Source: Pseudoalteromonas sp. SMS1 (lineage in GTDB: Bacteria > Pseudomonadota > Gammaproteobacteria > Enterobacterales > Alteromonadaceae). From it: a DNA stretch of 64,000 nucleotides. Position 1 is the first letter of the stretch. Every line of letters begins with the position of its first letter. The position numbers and the translations under genes were made by a program. Location: NCBI RefSeq assembly GCF_021530565.1, contig NZ_JAKGBI010000001.1, positions 124,001-188,000 on the forward strand, written 5' to 3'. Positions 6,392 to 13,816 of the stretch are shown in pieces. A model generated the notes under the pieces. The model made no database searches, had not been told where the DNA came from, and saw nothing but the letters and a program-made list of their open reading frames with translations.

Positions 6392-8133
6392 TGGCTGATA
6401 TTAGCAACAAAGAGTTTTTAGAAGAACTAGAGCAAATTACAGCTGCGCTACGAATTGATATTGAAGCTAAGCAGCGCGATATTGACCCAAGCCCCGAAGC
6501 CATTTTAGAGCGAAGACAGCGCGTATTAGGCGGCGATTTTGAGTTCTTCGTTTATACGTATTTTCCCCACCATATGTGGTTGGATGAAGGCCAAACGCCC
6601 AGTGAATTCCAACAGTATTTTATGGACTGGTTTCCTGAAGCCATTGCGTTAGAAAACGGTTGGAAAAACTGGTTTGTAGCGCCCAGAGGCGAAGGGAAAT
6701 CAACACTTGGCGTTAAACTCGCACCTGTTTATGTAGCCGTATTGGCGTTACTTCAAGACGAAACAGTATGCAACGAACTAGGTCTTATAAAGCCTGAGCT
6801 CTTTATAGATTACGCCATTTTGTTTGGCGCTGAAGCCAAAATGCCCGCTAAAACACTAGAGGTGGTTAAAACCGAACTGCTAAACAATGGTAACTTAATG
6901 CTCGACTTTCCCGAGGTTTGCCAAACATCTCCGGTTTGGAAAATTGGTGAGTTTGTTACTGCACAAGGCGTTCGCTTTGAGAGCCGTGGTGCTGATCAGT
7001 CTGTTAGGGGGGCATTCCATGGCGCAAGCCGCCCTAAGTTATTGCTGGCCGATGATATCATCACCGATAAAGAAGCACGCTCAGCAACAGAAAGGGATAG
7101 CCGTTGGGCATTTCTTGAAGCCGCTGTACAGTACTTAGGCCCACCAGATGGCTCGGTTAAATTCTTAGGCGTTAACACCGTACTCAATAGCGACGACCCC
7201 ATCTCTCGTGCTGAGCATGCACCTGGCCATTTAGTTCATAGATTTAAGGCCATTTCACAGTTTCCAGAAAGAATGGATTTATGGGAGCAATGCCGTGAGC
7301 TCATGCTTTACAAAGACAAAGAGTTTGAGAAAAAAACAGCAGCCAAAGGTCGAGCTGTTTCTAAGGAAGAAAAGCCCAGCTTTAAGTTTTGGATTAAGAA
7401 CAAAAGGCAAATGTCTAAAGCCGCAAAAACCAGCTGGCCAAGCGTTCGGTCTTTGTATGACCTTATGGTGATGTGGGCATCCAATAAACGTGAATTTAAT
7501 CGAGAGATGCAAGGCATTGCCAAGTCGGACGAAGAACAGATCTTTTATCGGTTTGATACTTGGGTAAACCGCTTAAACCTATGGACACCCTATGGTGCAT
7601 GTGACCCAAGCATGGGCAAAACGGCCAGCGCCGATCCAAGCGCTTTGCTTGTAGGTTTTTGGGCCAAAGGTTTAGGTCAATTACACCTAGAATATGAAAG
7701 CCGAAAAGTACGCGGCCCCAGTCGGCTTTTAAAAGATTTGATTAAACTACAAGTTGAATACAACTGTTTAGTATGGGGCTTTGAAAACAATAACGCCTTT
7801 GATTTTATGCGCCAAACCTACATCAAAGATGCATTGGACCAAGGCGTTGCACTGCCGCTTAGAGGTATTACGGCCACCGTACCACAAGAAGAACGCATCG
7901 AGGGGTTAGAGCCCTTTGTGATCAACGAACCTGCACAGATTCTTTTTCATACTCGGCGCACGCGATTACTTATGGATGAATTAGAAAGCTGGCCCGAGAA
8001 ACAGAGCAACCACCATTACGATTTAAGCTGTGCACTCACGCTGTTGTGGATGGTAGCCAGTACCGGTGCGGGCGGTATTCCCAAGGTAAGAAGCAAAAAA
8101 GTAACCAAATCAATAGGGGGCTATCATGTCTAA
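6391..8133 (+). CDS. Phage terminase large subunit (DNA packaging ATPase/nuclease)
   Basis: The 580-residue packaging motor is of Mu gp28 type. The ATPase domain has a Walker A-like APRGEGKST (97-105) and Walker B LLLADD (217-222). The C-terminal RNase H-like nuclease begins near ACDPSMGK (about residue 405) and has further acidic residues in VWGFENNNAFDFM and near the end (HHYDLSCALTLLW). In Mu-like phages it cuts and packages DNA including host flanks by the headful mode. Length and domain order are complete. It overlaps the portal gene by 8 bp. Confidence 0.92.
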   Translation: MADISNKEFLEELEQITAALRIDIEAKQRDIDPSPEAILERRQRVLGGDFEFFVYTYFPHHMWLDEGQTPSEFQQYFMDWFPEAIALENGWKNWFVAPRGEGKSTLGVKLAPVYVAVLALLQDETVCNELGLIKPELFIDYAILFGAEAKMPAKTLEVVKTELLNNGNLMLDFPEVCQTSPVWKIGEFVTAQGVRFESRGADQSVRGAFHGASRPKLLLADDIITDKEARSATERDSRWAFLEAAVQYLGPPDGSVKFLGVNTVLNSDDPISRAEHAPGHLVHRFKAISQFPERMDLWEQCRELMLYKDKEFEKKTAAKGRAVSKEEKPSFKFWIKNKRQMSKAAKTSWPSVRSLYDLMVMWASNKREFNREMQGIAKSDEEQIFYRFDTWVNRLNLWTPYGACDPSMGKTASADPSALLVGFWAKGLGQLHLEYESRKVRGPSRLLKDLIKLQVEYNCLVWGFENNNAFDFMRQTYIKDALDQGVALPLRGITATVPQEERIEGLEPFVINEPAQILFHTRRTRLLMDELESWPEKQSNHHYDLSCALTLLWMVASTGAGGIPKVRSKKVTKSIGGYHV

Positions 8134-9598
8134 ACCCCACCTTTCATACAAAGGATATCGCGCACTACAAAAAGCCTTCAGCATGAGCAAAACAGACCCA
8201 GCTTTATGGGCCATGATGCGTGAACTACCTAATCCAGATCCTATACTGCGCAAGGCTGGTAAAAGCTCGCTAATATATGACGAGATTGCTCGTGATGCTC
8301 ATGTAATTGGCGAACTGCGCAGTTTGCGCTCTGGTATGTTCGCATTTAATGCGGAACTTGTGCCAGGCGGTGATGATAGCGCTAGCATGAAAAGCTTTGA
8401 GAATGCAAAAAATTTGATGGCCGCAAACCCTGCTAAAAATACACAGTGGATGGACATCGATTGGCACAACTACAGCGCGATTTTACATGGCTTTGCGGTC
8501 ACGCATTTAGGCAAGTTTGAGAAAAGCGACAATGCCTGGGTACCTAGTACGATTGAGCAATGGCCAACGGGGCGCTTTGCTTTTAATTCAGATCACGAGC
8601 TCCTAGTTAAAACCCGCGAAAACCCCGAAGGCGAACCCATAAATGAAGACCGCTGGACATGTGTTAGGCATATGCCAGAGGCCAAAAACCCATATGGTAT
8701 TGCGCTTTTAAGTAGCTGCTTTTGGCCTTGGATGTTTAAGCACGGTGGCTTTAAGTTTTTTGTACAGTTGTGTGAGCGCTTTGGTGTGCCTTTTCCCGTT
8801 GGGAAATATCCCATAGGCACACAAGACGATAAAATTGGTGAGCTGCTGGAAGGCTTAGCGAAGTTAATAACTGAAGGTATTGCCGTCATACCAGATGACG
8901 CGAGTTTAGACATTATCGAAAGCAAAATGTCAGGTGAGCCAGTCCAGTTGCAGCTTATCAACCTATGTAACTCGGAAATGAGTAAAGCCCTCACATCACA
9001 AACGCTTGCCACAGAGCAAAAAGCCGGTGCGCGCGCAGCCAGTGAGACACACGCTAAACGCGCAGGTGAAAACCAACGCGCTGATAGGGCGCTTGTGTCT
9101 GGCTATCGAAATCAACTACTCGAAACCATCCATAAAGTGAATTTTGATGGGGGTGAACCACCTAAATATGTCTGGCGAGACAAGAAAGAGATCAACCTAG
9201 AAACGGTTAACGTCATTCGTGAATCAGCCAAAATGGTGCCTGTTTCGGAAGACTACGTTTACAAGACATTGGGCATTCCAAAGCCTCAAAAAGGCGAAGA
9301 ACTGTTAGAAATAAAAGACGACGGCCAAGGCATTGCTAGCGCACCAAAGCAAGACTTTTCGAGTGACAAACAGGGCGCTGACATCCCTAATTTTGATGAG
9401 TTTGACCAGGCAACTGACGCCGAAATAAAGAAGATTTTTGAGTTTGCTAAACAAGCAAACAACCTCGACGAACTAAAACAAAACATCCTCAATGAGTTCC
9501 CAAATATATCTAACTCAGCCTTAGCAGAAGTTGCCACAAAGGCCCTTGAATTAGAGGTTTTACAAGGAATGAATGAGGCGAATCAACAGGAGATTTAA
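8126..9598 (+). CDS. Phage portal protein, DUF935 (Mu gp29-like)
   Basis: The 490-residue protein is of the DUF935 family, which forms the dodecameric portal ring through which DNA enters the head. Typical features are the N-terminal LRSLRSGMFAFNAEL-like region, the conserved FWPWMFKHGGFKFFVQLCERFGVP segment (given in part, about residues 195-220) and the AGARAASETHAKR region. The acidic tail after about residue 400 is low-complexity. ATG 8126 has an AGGGGG ribosome site. The gene overlaps the terminase. It is full length for the family. Confidence 0.9.
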   Translation: MSKPHLSYKGYRALQKAFSMSKTDPALWAMMRELPNPDPILRKAGKSSLIYDEIARDAHVIGELRSLRSGMFAFNAELVPGGDDSASMKSFENAKNLMAANPAKNTQWMDIDWHNYSAILHGFAVTHLGKFEKSDNAWVPSTIEQWPTGRFAFNSDHELLVKTRENPEGEPINEDRWTCVRHMPEAKNPYGIALLSSCFWPWMFKHGGFKFFVQLCERFGVPFPVGKYPIGTQDDKIGELLEGLAKLITEGIAVIPDDASLDIIESKMSGEPVQLQLINLCNSEMSKALTSQTLATEQKAGARAASETHAKRAGENQRADRALVSGYRNQLLETIHKVNFDGGEPPKYVWRDKKEINLETVNVIRESAKMVPVSEDYVYKTLGIPKPQKGEELLEIKDDGQGIASAPKQDFSSDKQGADIPNFDEFDQATDAEIKKIFEFAKQANNLDELKQNILNEFPNISNSALAEVATKALELEVLQGMNEANQQEI

Positions 9599-9602
9599 CC
9601 GT

Positions 9603-10217
9603 ATGAATGCAATACCCGAAGGCTTTTTAAAAGATGGTAAAGGCAACTTAGTTGCACTCGTGAACGTGAAGCAAACTGACCTAATAAAGGACGAATTTGT
9701 AAAAAAAGCCATAACTCTTGCAGAGAAACAGCAACAAGAGCTCGCCGATTTTAAGCACCAACAAATGGAAGAAGCAGACGATTTTTTAGAGCTGCTAGCA
9801 CAGGAACATGGCGTGAATTTAGGTGGCAAAAAAGGCAATTTAACACTGCGTTCTTTTGACCATTCGTTGTCGGTGAAAATACAAATTCAGGAGCGAATTG
9901 AACTGGGTCCTGAGCTACAAATCGCCAAAGAAATGATAGATAAATGCATCAGTGATTGGACCGAAGGCGGCAATCAAAATATCAAAGCTATCGTCAACAA
10001 AGTGTTCTCTACTGACAAGCAAGGCACCATCAATCCGCAGCGTATTTTGGGTTTACGTAAGTTAGAAATTCAAGACGAATCGGGGAAATGGCAAAAAGCG
10101 ATGGACATCATTGCTGAGTCTGTAACCACCATAGATAGCAGTCGATTTATCCGGTTTTATAAGCGGGATGAGCAGGGCGCTGATCAAGCAATTTCTTTGG
10201 ATATCGCTAAGTTGTGA
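9603..10217 (+). CDS. DUF3164 family protein, normally an early Mu-like gene, here between portal and MuF
   Basis: The start MNAIPEGFLKDGKGNLV and the later ISDWTEGGNQNIKAIVNKVF-type and RFYKR segments match DUF3164, a family usually encoded near MuB in the early region of Mu-like phages. Here it lies among head genes and no copy is seen in the early block. I chose ATG 9603, which gives 204 residues, because family members start with a similar PEG motif. The upstream ATG 9573 would add ten basic residues and lies inside the portal gene. Function of the family is unknown. Confidence 0.75.
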   Translation: MNAIPEGFLKDGKGNLVALVNVKQTDLIKDEFVKKAITLAEKQQQELADFKHQQMEEADDFLELLAQEHGVNLGGKKGNLTLRSFDHSLSVKIQIQERIELGPELQIAKEMIDKCISDWTEGGNQNIKAIVNKVFSTDKQGTINPQRILGLRKLEIQDESGKWQKAMDIIAESVTTIDSSRFIRFYKRDEQGADQAISLDIAKL

Positions 10218-10224
10218 GATAAAA

Positions 10225-10488
10225 ATGACTGTAGAATTTATTCCTAAAAATAATGATTGCTTTAACTTTGGAGCGCCTAATCAAACTGTTTTCGCGCTAT
10301 TTAAAATAAAAGAAATAGCAGAGATACTTAATTACCCCCCTCCAACGAACGACCCCATTTTTGCAACTGCTAAACAAGCTAGAGCTATTGCGGCTTTTAT
10401 GGAAACTTGCGAGCTTGATTGGAGACCAGAGATCAAGAAAATGTATATCAATTTCATTCTAAAGTGCGAAGGGTTTGAGACGTATTAA
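10225..10488 (+). CDS. Hypothetical prophage protein (88 aa)
   Basis: No family is recognised. The protein is taken from ATG 10225, seven bases after the DUF3164 stop; a longer frame from 10168 would overlap that gene and adds an unlikely N-terminus. The 88 residues contain KQARAIAAFMETCELDWRPE and two C-terminal Cys-containing aromatic helices. No signal or membrane segment is visible. Together with the next gene it forms a pair of AT-rich, unrelated small genes interrupting the head operon, the pattern of morons. Confidence 0.6.
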   Translation: MTVEFIPKNNDCFNFGAPNQTVFALFKIKEIAEILNYPPPTNDPIFATAKQARAIAAFMETCELDWRPEIKKMYINFILKCEGFETY

Positions 10489-10504
10489 AAGCAAGGAAAT
10501 GTAA

Positions 10505-10951
10505 ATGCCAATTTCAAAAGATTTATGGGAAACCATTAGAAACCATCTGGCCGGGACATATCCGAGCGTGGAGTTTAGATTGGGTGAAGATAAGATAAGC
10601 ATCACTAGGGAGCCTAAAAGCGAATCCCAGACAATTTTATGTGTCTACATTAATGGGTTAATTAAAGCTAGCTGGATGCAGTTGGAAAGTGACAAGCCAG
10701 CGTGTGTCGAGAAAGTTTGGAAAACACGACAGTTCGCTATCTTTAAAGCGAAAGACATTAGGAGAATAGAAAAAACATTTGGCAAAAGAGAAGCTAAAAA
10801 GATATACCCAAATCTACATGGGCGAGGGACATATTTTAGCCCTTATTTTACTAAGTCAAGTGTCCTTGTAAGGCAGTTCCAAAAAATAAAAGAACTTGAG
10901 TTAGTGTCAATCAATCATGACTCATACGAAGACTTCATGAAATATGCCTAG
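10505..10951 (+). CDS. Hypothetical prophage protein (148 aa)
   Basis: The 148-residue basic protein is not recognised. It mixes beta-prone segments (QTILCVYINGLIKASWMQ) with a Lys/Arg-rich middle (IRRIEKTFGKREAKKIYP), which could bind nucleic acid, though that is a guess. The start ATG 10505 follows a GCAAGGAAATG-type ribosome site. The stop overlaps the MuF gene by 8 bp, so it is co-transcribed with the head genes. Base composition is more AT-rich than the portal and terminase genes, suggesting separate acquisition together with the preceding ORF. Confidence 0.65.
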   Translation: MPISKDLWETIRNHLAGTYPSVEFRLGEDKISITREPKSESQTILCVYINGLIKASWMQLESDKPACVEKVWKTRQFAIFKAKDIRRIEKTFGKREAKKIYPNLHGRGTYFSPYFTKSSVLVRQFQKIKELELVSINHDSYEDFMKYA

Positions 10952-12086
10952 TCTAGATCCCCAATATGGCCAACTCGTAAAGTTCGACGAGGCCATTTCA
11001 CATCTTCAATCAAAAGTTCAAATACCCACTGAGTCGTATAAAGATTTACTTGGCCACATACACGCCCGCGGATTTACCGTTGCTGGAGCAACCAAAACAG
11101 AATTGTTAAACGACTTATATAGAGCTGTACTTGCTGCGAATGACAATGGCGAGACAATCACTGAGTTTAGAGCGCGCTTTGATAAAGCGGTTTCAAAACA
11201 TGGTTGGTCTTACAATGGAAAACGCGGTTGGCGTACGCAGGTTATTTATCAAAACAATAAAAACACCGCGCGGGCAGCTGGCCGATGGCAACAGCAGGAA
11301 CGTGTAAAACATCGTAGACCGTATCTTTTATATTTAACAGCAGGTGACTCGCGAGTAAGACCGCAACATAACGCGTGGAATTACATACTTTTACCAATTG
11401 AACATAATTTCTGGCACACGCATTATCCGCCTAACGGTTGGAACTGCAGGTGTAAAGTAGTGAGCTTGAGTGATGCCGACATCAAACGCATGGGGTTAAC
11501 TGCTACACCAGATTCAGCGCTTAAGAATTATCAAAAACCATTTACTGAAGTTGACCCAGCAACAGGTGAAGAACTGGAGCGCTTGCCAGGTATTGATCTC
11601 GGTTGGGATTACAATCCAGGTCTTGCATGGTTAGGCGCAGACAAAGCTACAGGCCAGATGTTAGCTAAACTCGATCACCAAATTAGAGAAGTTGCCACAC
11701 CGAGTTTTAATAACGCTATTAATGAAGGCCAAAGTTATTTTAAATCTCAAGTCGCGACGATTGCGGCTAAGCAGTCACTTGGCAAACCTGAGTCTGGAAC
11801 AAAATTGACGCTAGGGCACTTGCATCCAAATTTATTTAAAACCGTTTTGGATATCGCGCCCGAAACTAAAAGCACTTTGGTTGTCATTGATGAAGCCATG
11901 ATAAAAACGGCAATTCAATTAATTGGCTTTGAACAAACCACACAGTTAATGAAGCTAATCCAAACACACGCCGAATCCACTTTTAACCAAAGTGTTTTGC
12001 AGTATGTGGTAAACGGAATTTTGCTCACCATTGAGATAGGCCCAGACATGAATCGAGTTGTTGCGCTTAAACAAGTTGATGTTTAA
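10944..12086 (+). CDS. MuF-type phage head morphogenesis protein
   Basis: The 380-residue protein is of the Mu gpF/SPP1 gp7 family, a minor head protein associated with the portal. The MuF core (about residues 60-175) ends in the signature HNAWN and YPPNGWNCRCKVVSLSD. After about residue 235 a separate C-terminal region (TPSFNNAINEGQSYFKSQV onward) ends in GPDMNRVVALKQVDV. Such C-terminal extensions of MuF proteins can carry variable, sometimes toxin-like domains; no catalytic motif is clear here. It is the last phage gene present, and downstream head and tail genes are missing. Confidence 0.85.
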   Translation: MPSLDPQYGQLVKFDEAISHLQSKVQIPTESYKDLLGHIHARGFTVAGATKTELLNDLYRAVLAANDNGETITEFRARFDKAVSKHGWSYNGKRGWRTQVIYQNNKNTARAAGRWQQQERVKHRRPYLLYLTAGDSRVRPQHNAWNYILLPIEHNFWHTHYPPNGWNCRCKVVSLSDADIKRMGLTATPDSALKNYQKPFTEVDPATGEELERLPGIDLGWDYNPGLAWLGADKATGQMLAKLDHQIREVATPSFNNAINEGQSYFKSQVATIAAKQSLGKPESGTKLTLGHLHPNLFKTVLDIAPETKSTLVVIDEAMIKTAIQLIGFEQTTQLMKLIQTHAESTFNQSVLQYVVNGILLTIEIGPDMNRVVALKQVDV

Positions 12087-12130
12087 AGCGTATTTAAAGT
12101 CTATTTAAAGGGCGTTTAAACGTTTTTAAA
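12082..12130. repeat. Five TTTAAA motifs spaced about 11 bp apart
   Basis: TTTAAA occurs at 12082, 12093, 12104, 12115 and 12125, i.e. at 11-bp steps (the last 10), beginning inside the MuF stop codon. One helical turn of spacing puts all motifs on the same DNA face. This could reflect bending, a protein-binding array or slippage. The function is unknown. Confidence 0.55.
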
Positions 12131-12572
12131 AATGGCGATTATTAGTCTAATTCTAAACGTATTGTGAGCAGGAATGAGCGCAGAATGATATGGAATGAGC
12201 GGGTTTTGTCTAAAAACAAATGTATTTTTGGTTTTTGGGATTTTGGCTCGAAAATTTATTAGGTCCAGTACTTATGGGGCTTTCAGAGGAATCGAAAGTT
12301 GAATTTCAAAGTTTGGTTAATTCTAGAAATGAACGACCCCTTACAACTGGTAATCACTAAGTCGATTTGATAATAAATGTGAGAACAATAATAAAGAGAT
12401 AACTACCTATGGATAGGCATCCCAATGACTCACAGTTAAATGGGTGGTAGTGAATACTTAGATGATCGCAACGTGTGTGGCACCACGACGGCAATAATAG
12501 GGACTTAAATCTAAGTATAAAACATGCCTTTTTTGATCTTCTTAATAAATAGAGCTCCGAGGTTGCTTAATT
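12131..12572. other. Intergenic stretch at the prophage-host junction
   Basis: There is no gene of convincing quality here. AT-rich sequence follows the TTTAAA array and contains CTCGAAAATTT near 12246, faintly like a Mu end-binding site. An unconvincing 28-codon frame starts at 12273. The last 100 bases before 12573 should hold the promoter of the hydrolase. The exact end of phage DNA cannot be seen. Confidence 0.4.
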
Positions 12573-13466
12573 ATGAAATTAATTAGTTGTTTAATCTTTT
12601 TGCTAGCCTTTGCGTCAGGTTGTGTGGCAAACGATACATATCTGCGTACGGCTTCCAATCACGATAAAAATAAGGCAGAAGGCGCAATCTTGGTCAAAGA
12701 GGTCGTTTTTGAAAGCCAGGGCGTAAAATTAACAGGAAACGTATATCAGCCGAAAAATGCGCATGCAGCAGTTGTGCTAGTACATGGATCTGATCCCGTG
12801 CCACGAATGACAACATTAGCAACGTTGTTAGCCGAGAATGGTTTACTGGTTTTGACGTATGACAAACGCGGGGTAGGAGAGTCTGGTGGTATTTATGTTG
12901 GGCCTTCCGTGGGCACCAACAATATCAGTGTTGATAACTTAACGCTTCTGGCAAAAGACGCAAGTGCGGCGATCAACATTATTCATCAATATGATAAGCA
13001 ATTGCCCATTGGTCTTGTTGGTGCAAGCCAAGCTGGCTGGATTATCCCAATGACCGCGCACAAAAATCCGTTAGTAGACTTTATGGTGCTTTTTAGTAGT
13101 CCTACAATCACCACGTTAGAACAACTTAGATTTCAGTTCTACACCAATGGTAGAGAAGATTTTTGGGACAATCATACTGATGAGATGGCACGAGCACATA
13201 CTGAAAATGATCCTGACAAATACCAATTTACAGCCACAGATCCGAAAGACTCCTTAAATGCCTTATCAATACCTGGCCTTTGGCTGTTTGGAGAAAAAGA
13301 CATACAGGTTCCAGTCAAAATGTGTATGGAGCAAATTAATACACTAAAAGCTCAGGGCAAACCTTATGAATATGTTTTATTCTCATCGTTAGGACACAAT
13401 ACTAATAAACAGGAACCCATAGACATTGCATTACATTGGATTCAACAACAAACTCATCGCCATTAA
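12573..13466 (+). CDS. Lipoprotein or exported alpha/beta hydrolase
   Basis: The 297-residue serine hydrolase has an N-terminal lipoprotein-type signal (LIFLLAFASGC). The oxyanion region is VLVHGSDP, the nucleophile elbow is VGASQAG (Ser near residue 155), an acid is likely in GEKDIQVP and the His in LGHNTN near the end. The acyl-peptidase/dienelactone-like fold suggests an esterase or peptidase, but the substrate is unknown. The ATG has a GAGG ribosome site about 10 bp upstream. It stands alone between the prophage end and a convergent gene, and a 12-bp perfect hairpin lies about 85 bp after its stop. Confidence 0.8.
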   Translation: MKLISCLIFLLAFASGCVANDTYLRTASNHDKNKAEGAILVKEVVFESQGVKLTGNVYQPKNAHAAVVLVHGSDPVPRMTTLATLLAENGLLVLTYDKRGVGESGGIYVGPSVGTNNISVDNLTLLAKDASAAINIIHQYDKQLPIGLVGASQAGWIIPMTAHKNPLVDFMVLFSSPTITTLEQLRFQFYTNGREDFWDNHTDEMARAHTENDPDKYQFTATDPKDSLNALSIPGLWLFGEKDIQVPVKMCMEQINTLKAQGKPYEYVLFSSLGHNTNKQEPIDIALHWIQQQTHRH

Positions 13467-13816
13467 TCTGCGGCTGCTTAAGTGGGCATCTGCGATTTAA
13501 AACTTGAACACTCAGTATCTCTAAAATCTATTGATGGATACAACCTACATTATGTCCGATACTGATTAGTATTGGACATTGCATGGCGTTTAAAGCTGCC
13601 TTATGTTGAGGAGATTAGGGTCAACACTTTGATACTTTTGATATATACACAATTTAACATAACGTAAATTATGGGATGTTATTATACATTTGCATGGTAT
13701 TAAGTATATATACGATAATCTCCTCGATTCTGGCGATAAGGTGTTACAGACATTGCTGTCATGTCCGCACTTAACGATATTGGCTAGCACTCACGCACTA
13801 GCCACATATTATTTAG
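13467..13816. other. Convergent intergenic region, no gene seen
   Basis: This 350-bp AT-rich spacer lies between convergent genes. It holds the hairpin at 13552-13579 and a weaker GGCTAG/CTAGCC inverted repeat near 13782-13803, just beyond the 3' end of the minus-strand gene. Neither is followed by a good T-run. Confidence 0.4.
13552..13579. terminator. Strong inverted repeat, possible terminator or protein site
   Basis: ATGTCCGATACT (13552-13563), loop GATT, then AGTATTGGACAT (13568-13579) form a 12-bp stem with one G-T pair. No U-run follows on either strand, so rho-independent termination is doubtful. A binding site is equally possible. Confidence 0.4.

Larger units (their letters stand above)
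1..12250 (+). mobile_element. Mu-like prophage segment, cut by the window on the left and apparently truncated on the right
   Basis: Gene order follows the Mu plan: transposase A, ATPase B, gp16-like regulator, Mor-like activator, lysis genes, DUF1804 small-terminase-like protein, large terminase, DUF935 portal and MuF head protein, all on the plus strand with short overlaps. The protease/scaffold, major head and all tail genes expected after MuF are absent: the next gene is a host-type lipoprotein hydrolase at 12573. The right boundary is not sharp. About 160 bp of AT-rich sequence after MuF may be phage, and 12250 is an estimate. I saw no clear terminal Mu-type repeat. The left end lies outside the window. 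Confidence 0.85.

Noticed and set aside
10168..10224. Longer N-terminus for the 88-residue prophage gene
   Set aside because: It lies inside the DUF3164 gene; the ATG at 10225 just after that stop is the natural start.
12240..12260. Mu right-end recognition site
   Set aside because: Only a short CGAAA-like match; no repeated sites and no target duplication visible.
12273..12359. 28-codon frame after the prophage
   Set aside because: Very short, no convincing ribosome site, no recognised product.
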